Shown piece after piece: positions 1-7,646 of a DNA stretch of 64,000 nucleotides. The notes below the pieces were generated by a model. That model saw only the letters and a list, made by a program, of their open reading frames with translations, searched no databases and had not been told where the DNA came from. How positions within the stretch are numbered: position 1 is the first letter of the stretch; every line of letters begins with the position of its first letter. The position numbers and the translations under genes were made by a program. Origin of the DNA: Mesorhizobium sp. NZP2077 (lineage in GTDB: Bacteria; Pseudomonadota; Alphaproteobacteria; Rhizobiales; Rhizobiaceae); NCBI RefSeq assembly GCF_013170805.1, contig NZ_CP051293.1, positions 5,214,001-5,278,000 of the forward strand, in the 5' to 3' direction.

Positions 1-391
1 ATTCAATGGTTTCGCGGATCGACAGGCCGGTAGTGACGATATCCTCGACGATGACGACACGCGCGCCCCTGGCGATCTCGAAACGGCGCAGGCGGAACTC
101 GCCCCCTTCCCGCTCCACCCAGATCGCCGGCACGCCGAGATGGCGCGAGGTTTCGTAGGCCGGGATCAGGCCGCCGATCGCCGGGCCGACGACATAGTCG
201 ATCTTGCCTGGCACCGCGGCGCGGATCTTTGTCGCCAGCGCTTTGCACAGACGCTCGGTCTTGTCGGCGTGCATGAACACCCGTGCCTTCTGCAAGAAGA
301 CCGGGCTGCGCAGGCCCGACGTCAGGATGAAATGCCCCTCCAGAACAGCACCGGCCTCGCGGAAAATGCCCAGCACTTCATCGGTATTCAT
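1..391 (-). CDS. pyrE: Orotate phosphoribosyltransferase (partial, 3' end beyond window)
   Basis: Transfers orotate to PRPP to make OMP, the fifth step of cytosolic pyrimidine synthesis. The reverse strand from an ATG at 389-391 reads [20 protein letters not shown], then [15 protein letters not shown], and later the phosphoribosyltransferase PRPP loop [11 protein letters not shown] around residues 110-125. That loop with its two acidic residues is diagnostic of the type I PRTase fold, and the N-terminus is typical of bacterial PyrE. The reading frame runs off the left edge, so roughly the last third is missing. It lies 30 bp downstream of rsh on the same strand and may share its transcript. 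Confidence 0.9.
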   Translation of the reverse strand, partial: MNTDEVLGIFREAGAVLEGHFILTSGLRSPVFLQKARVFMHADKTERLCKALATKIRAAVPGKIDYVVGPAIGGLIPAYETSRHLGVPAIWVEREGGEFRLRRFEIARGARVVIVEDIVTTGLSIRETIE

Positions 392-421
392 CTGCGTCTA
401 TCCCCTCACAGATCGGCCATG

Positions 422-2650
422 TCAGCCATTCACACGCCGCGCGTCGCTGACGCTCGAATTGTCCTTGAGCTGCGACAGCAGCCGGTTGAGGTGCTTCAGA
501 TCCCAGACTTCGAGATCGATCAGCATTTCGGTGAAGTCGGGCGCGGTGCGCACCATCGACAGCGTATGGATGTTGGCGTCGTTGGATGCAACGACCTGGG
601 CGATATCGGCAAGCGATCCCGGCGCATTGATGGCGGTGACCGAGACACGCGCGGGAAAGCGTTCCTTGGTGCGTTCGTCAATATCCCAGCGCACGTCGAT
701 CCAGCGCTCGGGCTGGTCGTCGAAGGCCTGCAGCGCCGGCGACTGGATCGGATAGATGGTGATGCCGGTGCCCGGCTGGACGATGCCGACGATGCGGTCG
801 CCCGGCACTGCGCCTTCCGGCGCGAAGCGCACCGGCAGGTCGCCGCGCACGCCACGGATCGGCACGGCACCGTCGCGCGGCTGGTCCTTGTCCTTGCGGG
901 CGGCGCGACCTGGAATCTGGAACAGCATGCCTGCGGCATTGCGGATCTTCGACCAGCCCTCCTCGCGCGGCTTGGGCGCTGCCGACGTGACACGTTCGTC
1001 CTTGTAGTCGGGGAAAACCGCCTTCATGACGTCGGTCGAAGCAAGTTCGCCACGGCCGACGGATGCCAGCACGTCCTCGATGTCCTTGCGCGCCAGCCGG
1101 TGCAGCACCGGCTTTAGGCTTTCCTTGGTAAAAGTCTTGCCGGCCCGTTCGAAGGCACGTTCCAGAATGCGCGCGCCGAGACCCGAATACTGCTTGCGGA
1201 TGGCGTTCTTGGTGGCGCGGCGGATGGCGGCGCGTGCCTTGCCGGTGACGACGACCGATTCCCAAGCCGCCGGCGGCACCTGGGCCTTGGAGCGGATGAT
1301 CTCGACCTCGTCGCCATTTTTCAGTTCCGTCATCAGCGGCATGATGCGGCCATTGACCTTGGCGCCGACGCAGGTGTCGCCGACATCGGTATGCACCGCA
1401 TAGGCGAAGTCGATCGGCGTGGCGCCACGCGGCAAGGCAATCAGCATGCCTTTCGGCGTGAAGCAGAACACCTGGTCCTGGAACAGTTCCAGCTTGGTGT
1501 TTTCGAGGAAATCCTCGGGATTGTCGCCTTCGGCGAGCTGCTCGATGGTGCGCCGCAGCCAGGCATAGGCATTGGTCTCCTTCGAGATCGCATGGCCGGC
1601 GCCATTCGTCTTTCCGCCAGTGTCCTTGTAGATCGAGTGCGCCGCGACGCCGTATTCGGCGATCTTGTTCATCTCGCGGGTGCGGATCTGCAACTCGACG
1701 CGCTGGCGCGAGGGACCAACGATGGTGGTGTGGATCGAGCGGTAGTCGTTCTGCTTCGGCGTCGAGATGTAGTCCTTGAAGCGGCCGGGTACCATCGACC
1801 ACGTGGTGTGGATGGCGCCGAGCGCGCGATAGCAGTCCTCGACGCTGTCGACGACGACACGGAAGCCGAAAATGTCGGACAACTGCTCGAAGGACAGCGC
1901 CTTGGCCTCCATCTTGCGAAACACCGACCAGGGCTTCTTCTGCCGGCTCTTCACGCCGGCGTTGATGGCATGCTTTTCAAACAGCGCCGACAGCGCCTTT
2001 TCAATGTCGGTCAGGACGCCCTTGTTGCGTTCGAATATCTCGGCGAGCCGGGCAGTGACGGCTCGATAGGCCTCCGGATTGATGAAGCGAAAGGCGATCT
2101 CTTCGAGTTCCTCGCGCATGCCTTGCATGCCCATGCGCCCGGCCAGCGGCGCGTAGATGTCCATCGTCTCCTCGGCAATGCGCAGGCGTTTGGCCTCGGG
2201 CATATGGTCGAGGGTTCGCATGTTGTGCAGACGGTCGGCGAGCTTGACCAGCAGCACGCGGACATCTTCCGAGATCGCCAGCAGCAGCTTGCGCAGGTTT
2301 TCCGCCTGCTCGGCCTTCTTCGAGACGAGATCGAGCTTCTTCAGCTTGGTCAGGCCCTCGACCAGCTTGCCCATTTCGGGGCCAAACAGATCGTCGATCT
2401 CGGCCCGCGTCGCCGTGGTGTCCTCGATGGTGTCGTGTAGCAGGGCGACTGCGATCGTCGCCTCGTCCATGTGCATTTCGGTGAGGATGGCCGCGACTTC
2501 GAGCGGATGCGAGAAATACGGGTCGCCCGAAGCGCGCTTCTGGTGACCATGTTTCTGCATGGCATAGACATAGGCCTTGTTGAGCAACGCCTCGTTGACG
2601 TCAGGCTTGTAGCGCTGGACGCGCTCGACAAGCTCATACTGACGCATCAT
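422..2650 (-). CDS. rsh: Bifunctional (p)ppGpp synthetase/hydrolase, RelA/SpoT family
   Basis: Makes and degrades the alarmone (p)ppGpp and so sets the stringent response. The 742-residue product has the full long-RSH architecture: an HD hydrolase domain near residues 45-150 with LHDTIEDT at about 71-78, a synthetase domain around 240-345 containing GRFKDYISTPKQNDYRSIHT, a TGS domain around 390-450 (VFCFTPKGMLIALPRGATP), and a C-terminal ACT domain from about 665. Both catalytic halves look intact, as expected for the single bifunctional Rsh of alphaproteobacteria. Two adjacent ATGs begin the frame. It follows rpoZ on the same strand, an arrangement widely conserved in this class. Confidence 0.95.
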   Translation of the reverse strand: MMRQYELVERVQRYKPDVNEALLNKAYVYAMQKHGHQKRASGDPYFSHPLEVAAILTEMHMDEATIAVALLHDTIEDTTATRAEIDDLFGPEMGKLVEGLTKLKKLDLVSKKAEQAENLRKLLLAISEDVRVLLVKLADRLHNMRTLDHMPEAKRLRIAEETMDIYAPLAGRMGMQGMREELEEIAFRFINPEAYRAVTARLAEIFERNKGVLTDIEKALSALFEKHAINAGVKSRQKKPWSVFRKMEAKALSFEQLSDIFGFRVVVDSVEDCYRALGAIHTTWSMVPGRFKDYISTPKQNDYRSIHTTIVGPSRQRVELQIRTREMNKIAEYGVAAHSIYKDTGGKTNGAGHAISKETNAYAWLRRTIEQLAEGDNPEDFLENTKLELFQDQVFCFTPKGMLIALPRGATPIDFAYAVHTDVGDTCVGAKVNGRIMPLMTELKNGDEVEIIRSKAQVPPAAWESVVVTGKARAAIRRATKNAIRKQYSGLGARILERAFERAGKTFTKESLKPVLHRLARKDIEDVLASVGRGELASTDVMKAVFPDYKDERVTSAAPKPREEGWSKIRNAAGMLFQIPGRAARKDKDQPRDGAVPIRGVRGDLPVRFAPEGAVPGDRIVGIVQPGTGITIYPIQSPALQAFDDQPERWIDVRWDIDERTKERFPARVSVTAINAPGSLADIAQVVASNDANIHTLSMVRTAPDFTEMLIDLEVWDLKHLNRLLSQLKDNSSVSDARRVNG

Positions 2651-2678
2651 GGGCGGAATCTCTCGGCGATGAAATGAA

Positions 2679-2708
2679 ACATGCGCCGCACTGCTGTACG
2701 GCGCATGT
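2679..2708. other. Perfect 10-bp inverted repeat between rpoZ and rsh
   Basis: ACATGCGCCG and CGGCGCATGT pair perfectly around a 10-nt loop in the 127-bp gap between rpoZ and rsh. There is no following T-run on the transcribed (minus) strand, so it is not a classical terminator. It could be an attenuator, a processing site or a protein-binding palindrome. Confidence 0.5.
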
Positions 2709-2777
2709 CATAGATAGCCACGAAACTGCTGATACGGAAGTGCCGGAAACGTATTCCAGGCAGTCCAGAGCCCTCGC

Positions 2778-3179
2778 TTAGTAGTCGTCGCTCTTTTCCG
2801 GCGGCACCAGACCCTCGATGCCGGCCAGCAGGTCCTCCTCGGTCATCCGATCGAACGTGACATTTTCCTCGGCGTCATCAGCGTCGGCGGCCGCAACGGC
2901 GGCGCCGGTCTGGTCGGCGATCACCTCGCCATCGGCTTCGGGCTCGTCGACCTCGACATGCTTCTGCAGCGAATGGATCAGATCTTCCTTGAGATCGTCG
3001 GGCGACAAGGTCTCGTCAGCGATCTCGCGCAAGGCGACGACCGGGTTCTTGTCGTTGTCGCGAGGAACGGTGATCTGCGCGCCCTGGCTGATCTGGCGAG
3101 CACGGTGGCCGGCCAAAAGCACCAGCTCGAAGCGGTTGTCGACCTTGTCGATGCAATCTTCAACGGTTACGCGGGCCAT
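2778..3179 (-). CDS. rpoZ: RNA polymerase omega subunit
   Basis: Smallest core RNA polymerase subunit, which helps fold and assemble beta-prime. The N-terminus [20 protein letters not shown] and the downstream segment ending [11 protein letters not shown] are the omega signature helix region, and [20 protein letters not shown] sequence follows. At 133 residues it has the acidic C-terminal extension usual in alphaproteobacteria (runs of D/E near the end). The ATG at 3177-3179 is the only sensible start. It lies upstream of rsh on the same strand, and the omega/RSH pairing is a conserved neighbourhood. Confidence 0.95.
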   Translation of the reverse strand: MARVTVEDCIDKVDNRFELVLLAGHRARQISQGAQITVPRDNDKNPVVALREIADETLSPDDLKEDLIHSLQKHVEVDEPEADGEVIADQTGAAVAAADADDAEENVTFDRMTEEDLLAGIEGLVPPEKSDDY

Positions 3180-3505
3180 GGACTGCCCCTTTCATGCCTG
3201 GATTTGATGGAAAACAGGCGCGGTCCATAACCCGAACGCCGCCAAAATACAAGCATCATGCCAAAGTCGGCGCTGCTGGGCACGTAATGCTGCGGCCAAA
3301 CATCCGATTGAGGCACAACGCCGTTGCGTCCATGGCATCGGATGCCTCGATCACAATTGCTTGCGTTGCCTCATCTCGCCTTGGATTGCCGCCAAACTGG
3401 CGTTATCTCGAATGGCGAAGGTCAGCCGGTTTATTATGAGCCTGACCGATAGTCGCTACCGCATTTCGTTTAGACGGCCGTATTTTTCGAAAAGGAATAT
3501 TTTCC
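3180..3505. other. Divergent intergenic region, rpoZ / NYN gene
   Basis: About 325 bp between divergent genes with no coding signal that I trust. It must hold the promoters of both genes. A purine-rich ribosome-binding site (AAAGGAATATTTTCC) lies just before the NYN-domain gene. I see no strong hairpin or repeat. Confidence 0.4.
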
Positions 3506-4087
3506 ATGTTCGACCCTCGTGAAAAAATCGCGCTGTTCATCGACGGCGCCAACCTCTACGCCACGTCGCGGGCGCTCGGCTTCGACATCGACTATCGCAA
3601 GCTGCTGTCGAGCTTCCAGAAGCGCGGCTATCTCCTGCGCGCCTATTATTACACGGCGCTGGTGGAGGATCAGGAATACTCCTCGATCCGCCCGCTGATC
3701 GACTGGCTCGACTATAACGGCTTCAAGGTGGTGACCAAGCCGGCCAAGGAATTCACCGACTCGACCGGCCGCCGCAAGATTAAGGGCAATATGGACATCG
3801 AACTCACCGTCGATGCGCTGGAACTCGCCGATGTCGTCGACCACTATGTCATCTTCTCCGGCGACGGCGACTTCCGCACTCTGGTCGAGGCGCTGCAACG
3901 GCGTGGCCGCAAAGTGTCGATCGTCTCGACCATGGCCTCGCAGCCGCCGATGATTTCCGACGACCTGCGCCGCCAAGCCGACCATTTTATCGACCTGACG
4001 ACGCTGAAGAGCGAAGTCGGCCGCGATCCCTCCGAACGGCCCGTTCGGCGGCCCGAACCGGCCGAAGTCGACGAGGACGACTACTGA
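3506..4087 (+). CDS. NYN domain protein (LabA/DUF88-like, PIN-fold nuclease family)
   Basis: A 193-residue protein of the NYN/LabA family, predicted PIN-like metal-dependent RNases. The conserved acidic positions are visible: FIDGANLY at 11-18 (Asp13), KGNMDIELTVDAL at about 93-105 (Asp97) and IFSGDGDF at 116-123 (Asp120 and Asp122). A short charged, proline-rich tail ends the protein. Its substrate is unknown. It is divergent from rpoZ and 11 bp upstream of a uracil-DNA glycosylase gene, so the two are probably cotranscribed. The family call is firm; the biological role is not established. Confidence 0.88.
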   Translation: MFDPREKIALFIDGANLYATSRALGFDIDYRKLLSSFQKRGYLLRAYYYTALVEDQEYSSIRPLIDWLDYNGFKVVTKPAKEFTDSTGRRKIKGNMDIELTVDALELADVVDHYVIFSGDGDFRTLVEALQRRGRKVSIVSTMASQPPMISDDLRRQADHFIDLTTLKSEVGRDPSERPVRRPEPAEVDEDDY

Positions 4088-4098
4088 GGTCGGTCGCG

Positions 4099-4755
4099 TT
4101 GACCGCTCTTTCCGTTTCCGAGCCGAACCGCGACTGCCCGCTCTGCCCGCGGCTTCATGATTTCATTGCTGAATGGCGACAGCGCGAGCCATCGTGGTTC
4201 AACGCGCCGGTGCCGACTTTTTTGCCGCTCGAGGGCGATGAAGCCGTTCAGCTTTTGATCGTCGGATTGGCGCCCGGCCTGCGCGGCGCCAATCGCACCG
4301 GGCGCCCCTTCACCGGTGACTATGCCGGCGACCTGCTCTACTCGACGCTGATCGCGCACGGCTTTGCGCGCGGTGAGTTCAAGGCGCGGCCCGATGACGG
4401 GCTGGAGCTTGTCGGTACCGCGATCACCAATGCGGTGCGCTGCGTGCCGCCGGAGAACAAGCCGGTCGGCGCCGAAATCTCCACCTGCCGGACATTCCTG
4501 GTGCCGACGATTGCCCGGTTCCCAAACCTGCGCGCCGTGCTGGCACTGGGGTCGATCGCGCACCAGTCGACCGTGCGCGCGCTGGGCGGGCGTGTCGCCG
4601 CCTACCCGTTCAAGCATGGCGGGCAATTGCCGGCCGGCGGCATCACGCTGTTTTCGAGCTACCACTGCTCGCGCTACAACACCAACACCGGCGTCTTGAC
4701 GGAAGCCATGTTCGTCAACGTGTTCAGCGAGATCGCAGCGTTTCTGCGGACATAG
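4099..4755 (+). CDS. Uracil-DNA glycosylase, family 5 (UDGb type)
   Basis: Removes uracil and other deaminated bases from DNA as the first step of base excision repair. The 218-residue product shows the family motif IVGLAPG at 54-60 followed by LRGANRTGRPFTGDYAG. It has four cysteines positioned for a [4Fe-4S] cluster (Cys13 and Cys16 in CPLC, Cys115, Cys130), and SSYHCSRYN near 186-194 in place of the usual HPS loop. The start is TTG at 4099, the only initiator that keeps the N-terminal CPLC motif close to the preceding stop codon. It sits 11 bp after the NYN-domain gene, suggesting an operon. Confidence 0.88.
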   Translation: MTALSVSEPNRDCPLCPRLHDFIAEWRQREPSWFNAPVPTFLPLEGDEAVQLLIVGLAPGLRGANRTGRPFTGDYAGDLLYSTLIAHGFARGEFKARPDDGLELVGTAITNAVRCVPPENKPVGAEISTCRTFLVPTIARFPNLRAVLALGSIAHQSTVRALGGRVAAYPFKHGGQLPAGGITLFSSYHCSRYNTNTGVLTEAMFVNVFSEIAAFLRT

Positions 4756-4778
4756 CGCCGCGCCGTCGTTGTTATCAC

Positions 4779-4849
4779 GCAATTCCCAAGGCAAAGCGCT
4801 ACGCGCTTTTCCCGGGAAAACCGCTTCACACTTTTCCCTAGATTGCTCC
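4779..4849. repeat. Degenerate palindromic intergenic repeat (copy 1)
   Basis: Contains GCGCTACGCGCTTTTCCCGGGAAAACCGCTTCACACTTTTCC-like sequence read in two parts: AGCGCTACGCGCTTTTCCC then GGGAAAACCGCTTCACAC. The AAAACCG-TTC-CACTTTT core recurs at 7384-7433, 48545-48593 and 53107-53176, so I treat it as one degenerate family of intergenic palindromes. The ends here (GCAAT / ATTGC) pair only weakly. Confidence 0.45.
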
Positions 4850-4850
4850 A

Positions 4851-4934
4851 GAACCCCTCCAGCACGATCTTGCCCTTGGCCTTGCCGGTCTCGATTAGCG
4901 CATGGACGCGCTTCAGATTGGCGGCATTGATGGG
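4851..4934 (-). pseudogene. C-terminal remnant of a zinc-type quinone oxidoreductase/alcohol dehydrogenase
   Basis: The reverse strand reads PINAANLKRVHALIETGKAK followed by GKIVLEGF. This matches the C-terminal helix and last strand of MDR-family NADPH:quinone reductases. Nothing upstream on this strand resembles the rest of such an enzyme: GH25 coding sequence starts within about 110 bp. I read it as a gene fossil. The match is short, so confidence is moderate. Confidence 0.5.
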
Positions 4935-5044
4935 ACAAAGGTTTCGCCGGCAGCAGCCGGATCGTCAATATTTGCAACGGCATAGCCCGACCAGCGAAGA
5001 AACAGGTTCGGGCGTGCGGCCCCGAGCGCATCGGCCGGCAGGCC

Positions 5045-5755
5045 TCAATGTGCTGATGCTAGCAGCGCCGCCAATTTCTCCTGCCCGCCCTGAAGAACGT
5101 TCAGGTCCACATCGCCCACGATGCCGTCGACGTGCCCCCTGTTGTGGTACTGCCAATAGATCCAGTCATGGCGGTCCGGTTCCACCAGCAGTGAGCGAAG
5201 CCAGAGCGGGCGAGCGGCGATCTGCTCGGCATAGGCGGCCTCGGCCTCATCGGTCAGATAGACGATTGCCGTCTTGCCGAACGCCGCCTCGACGGGTCCG
5301 AGGAAAGACTGGAGTTCGACATTCAACTGTTCGGGCGCCGGACGCTGCGGACAATTGCCGCCGAACTCGATGTCGACGACCGGCGGCAGCAAGGGCTGAT
5401 CGTGCGGCACGACCGAGATGAAATTCTTCGCCTGATCGGCACCGGGCCGGCAGAAAGTAAAGAAGTGATAGGCGCCGACAGCGAGGCCGGCCGCGCGAGC
5501 CTCACGCAGATTCTTAGCAAAGGCGCGATCGACATGATCGCCGCCCTCGGTTGCCTTGATGATGGTGAAGGCGACATCGTCGGCGGCAACACGCTGCCAG
5601 TCGATCTGGCCCTGATGATGGGAAACGTCGATGCCTCTGAGCGGATATCTGCCACGGTCGGGAGAATAAGTGTGAAAATAGAAGAAGCCGCCGGCCACCG
5701 CCATCGCTGCAAAAACCAGACTGACCGATCCCCAGAGGATGATCCGGTTTTTCAA
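5045..5755 (-). CDS. GH25-family lysozyme (membrane-anchored or secreted)
   Basis: A 236-residue muramidase-type glycoside hydrolase of family 25, predicted to cut the beta-1,4 bond of peptidoglycan. Residues 7-27 form a single hydrophobic segment (signal anchor). The catalytic domain then begins with RGIDVSHHQGQIDW (Asp near 43), contains IIKATEGG, GAYHFF and PPVVDIEF (Asp-x-Glu pair), and ends with IYWQYHNRG. The start is TTG at 5753-5755, preceded by GAGGGG. It is monocistronic, between a degenerate region and smpB. Function in the host's own wall turnover is the simplest reading. Confidence 0.88.
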   Translation of the reverse strand: MKNRIILWGSVSLVFAAMAVAGGFFYFHTYSPDRGRYPLRGIDVSHHQGQIDWQRVAADDVAFTIIKATEGGDHVDRAFAKNLREARAAGLAVGAYHFFTFCRPGADQAKNFISVVPHDQPLLPPVVDIEFGGNCPQRPAPEQLNVELQSFLGPVEAAFGKTAIVYLTDEAEAAYAEQIAARPLWLRSLLVEPDRHDWIYWQYHNRGHVDGIVGDVDLNVLQGGQEKLAALLASAH

Positions 5756-5799
5756 AGCTATCCCCTCTGTATCTGCCGGATTCGCTTACCCGAAACTTG

Positions 5800-5818
5800 A
5801 AAGCCAACACTTGGCTTT
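5800..5818 (-). terminator. Possible terminator downstream of smpB
   Basis: AAAGCCAA / TTGGCTTT forms a perfect 8-bp stem with a CAC loop, 24 nt past the smpB stop codon on the minus strand, with a short T/C tail. It is weak but correctly placed. Confidence 0.4.
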
Positions 5819-5842
5819 TCCAGGGCTACCGCCTGATGTTTC

Positions 5843-6322
5843 TCACCCACGCTCCTTTAAGAGCCGGCCCTTCTCGCGCGACCAGTCGCGCTGCTTTTCG
5901 GTCTCGCGCTTGTCGTGCAATTTCTTGCCACGGCCGACAGCGAGCAGCAATTTGGCGCGGCCCTGATCGTTGAAATAGATCTTTAGCGGTACCAGCGTCA
6001 TGCCTTCACGATCGACGCTTTGCGACAGCTTGGCCATCTCGCGCTTGTTGAGCAGGAGTTTGCGGCGCCGGCGCGGCTCATGGTTGAAGCGGTTGGCCTG
6101 CAGATATTCCGGCAGATAGGAATTGATCAGCCAGATCTCGCCGCCCTCGACCGAGGCGTAGCTGTCCTGGATGTTGGCCTGACCCTGACGCAGCGACTTG
6201 ACCTCGGTGCCGGTCAGCACAAGGCCGGCCTCGACCGTGTCGAGCACCTCATAGGAAAACCGCGCCTTGCGATTTTCCGAAACAGTCTTGTTGTTGGGAT
6301 CGGCTTTTCTGACTTGATTCAT
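5843..6322 (-). CDS. smpB: SsrA-binding protein SmpB
   Basis: Binds tmRNA and brings it to stalled ribosomes for trans-translation. The 159-residue product contains the SmpB core: [20 protein letters not shown], then [19 protein letters not shown], and [12 protein letters not shown]. The basic tail with [14 protein letters not shown] folds on the ribosome. Length and motifs are normal for the family. It lies downstream of dapA on the same strand, a conserved alphaproteobacterial order, but is separated from it by a large fold-back structure. The tmRNA gene itself is not in this window. Confidence 0.96.
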   Translation of the reverse strand: MNQVRKADPNNKTVSENRKARFSYEVLDTVEAGLVLTGTEVKSLRQGQANIQDSYASVEGGEIWLINSYLPEYLQANRFNHEPRRRRKLLLNKREMAKLSQSVDREGMTLVPLKIYFNDQGRAKLLLAVGRGKKLHDKRETEKQRDWSREKGRLLKERG

Positions 6323-6332
6323 ACGCCTAGAG

Positions 6333-6466
6333 TCCGTTTCGAGACTCGCTCCTGCGAGTCAGATGATGGTGCTACCGAGAACCGGCGCGGAGCGTACATA
6401 TAGTACGTGAGCACCGGAAGCGCAGGTAGCGCCTTCAGATGGCCGCAGGAGTAGAGTTTCCAAACG
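6333..6466. repeat. Long imperfect inverted repeat (about 134 bp) between dapA and smpB
   Basis: The left arm starts CCGTTTCGAGACTCGCTCCT and the right arm ends AGGAGTAGAGTTTCCAAACGG. They pair with a few mismatches, continue through GGTGCTACC / GGTAGCGCC, and close on CGTAC-ATATA-GTACG centred at 6400. The element fills almost the whole gap between smpB and dapA and would fold as one long stem-loop in a dapA-smpB transcript. It looks like a dispersed fold-back repeat, not a simple terminator. Confidence 0.7.
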
Positions 6467-6472
6467 GGCTCG

Positions 6473-7354
6473 TTAATTAATCAAACCGGCGTGCTTCAAT
6501 GCCGCGTCAAGCTTTAACGCAGTCGACTCCTCGACCGTGACAAGCGGCGACCGAAGCACGTTCTCGACCTTGCCGAGCTTCCAAAGCGCATACTTTGCGC
6601 CGGAAACGCCGGGTTCGAGAAAGATCGCCTTGTGCAATGGCAGCAGGCGGTCCTGCAATTCCAGCGCCTTGGCGCTGTCACCGGACAGGGTCGCCTCCTG
6701 AAACTCCGCGCAGAGCCGCGGCGCGACGTTCGAAGTCACCGAAATGCAGCCGACACCGCCATGCGCGTTGAAGCCGAGTGCCGAGGCATCCTCGCCGGAA
6801 AGCTGGATGAAATCCTTGCCGCAGGTCATGCGCTGCTCGGAGACACGCTCGACCTTGCCGGTGGCATCCTTGACGCCGACGATGTTCTTGAAGTCGTGCG
6901 CCAGCCGGCCCATCGTTTCCGGGCTCATGTCGATGACCGAGCGCGGTGGAATATTGTAGATGACGATCGGCAGCTTGGTCGCCCTGGCGACAGCGGCGAA
7001 GTGCTCGTAAAGGCCGCGCTGCGTCGGCTTGTTGTAATAGGGTGTGACGACCAGGGCGGCATCCGCGCCGGCCTTCTCGGCATATTGTACAAGCCCGACC
7101 GCTTCTTCGGTGTTGTTGGAACCGGCGCCGGCGACGACCGGGACGCGACCCTTGGCCACCTCGATGCAGACCTTGATGACATGGCGGTGCTCATCGTGCG
7201 ACAGCGTCGGCGACTCGCCGGTCGTGCCCACCGGGACCAGACCAGTCGTGCCTTCCCCTAGCTGCCATTCGACAAATGCGCGAAAGGCTTTCTCGTCGAA
7301 ACGCCCGCTCTTTTCGAACGGTGTCACGAGCGCAGTAAGCGAGCCTCTCAGCAT
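6473..7354 (-). CDS. dapA: 4-hydroxy-tetrahydrodipicolinate synthase
   Basis: Condenses pyruvate with aspartate semialdehyde, the first committed step to diaminopimelate and lysine. The product (about 293 residues) has the family motifs in order: [43 protein letters not shown] with the catalytic Tyr, and [10 protein letters not shown] with the Schiff-base lysine. The ATG at 7352-7354 is chosen because AAGGAG lies 9 nt upstream; a TTG three codons earlier also keeps the frame. No lysine riboswitch is evident upstream. It is followed by smpB. Confidence 0.96.
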   Translation of the reverse strand: MLRGSLTALVTPFEKSGRFDEKAFRAFVEWQLGEGTTGLVPVGTTGESPTLSHDEHRHVIKVCIEVAKGRVPVVAGAGSNNTEEAVGLVQYAEKAGADAALVVTPYYNKPTQRGLYEHFAAVARATKLPIVIYNIPPRSVIDMSPETMGRLAHDFKNIVGVKDATGKVERVSEQRMTCGKDFIQLSGEDASALGFNAHGGVGCISVTSNVAPRLCAEFQEATLSGDSAKALELQDRLLPLHKAIFLEPGVSGAKYALWKLGKVENVLRSPLVTVEESTALKLDAALKHAGLIN

Positions 7355-7383
7355 GTCGTCCAACTCCTTGGGACTTCTCTGTT

Positions 7384-7433
7384 ATGCATGTCGTTGTTCC
7401 CAAAACCGGTATCCACTTTTGGGCGACATGCAT
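7384..7433. repeat. Palindromic intergenic repeat (copy 2)
   Basis: Perfect terminal inverted repeats ATGCATGTCG / CGACATGCAT enclose the shared core CCCAAAACCGGTATCCACTT. It sits about 30 bp upstream of dapA, where it could overlap the dapA promoter. See copies at 48545 and 53107. Confidence 0.7.
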
Positions 7434-7646
7434 CGGTGTTTTTTGTCGTGCGCGCCTTCTAACCGAAAGCGAAGCGGCGCACCATAGTCTCGACATGGTT
7501 GCGCGGCAAGCATTGCCATGGTGCCAGCAAGCGCAATTCGAACGACCTCGATAACCTTTTGTTTACGAGCCCTTCACGACCTAAGTTTAGGCTTCGAGGC
7601 TTCTTCGCCTGCTGATAAAATGCTGGATTAGGGAAAGACACGAGAT

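Noticed and set aside
140..1117. Long plus-strand ORF (325 codons) opposite rsh
   Set aside because: It is a shadow of the high-GC rsh gene: arginine/histidine-rich, no family motifs, and it crosses the pyrE-rsh boundary.
6900..7646. Lysine riboswitch upstream of dapA
   Set aside because: No aptamer-like conserved boxes are visible in the leader, which holds only a palindromic repeat.
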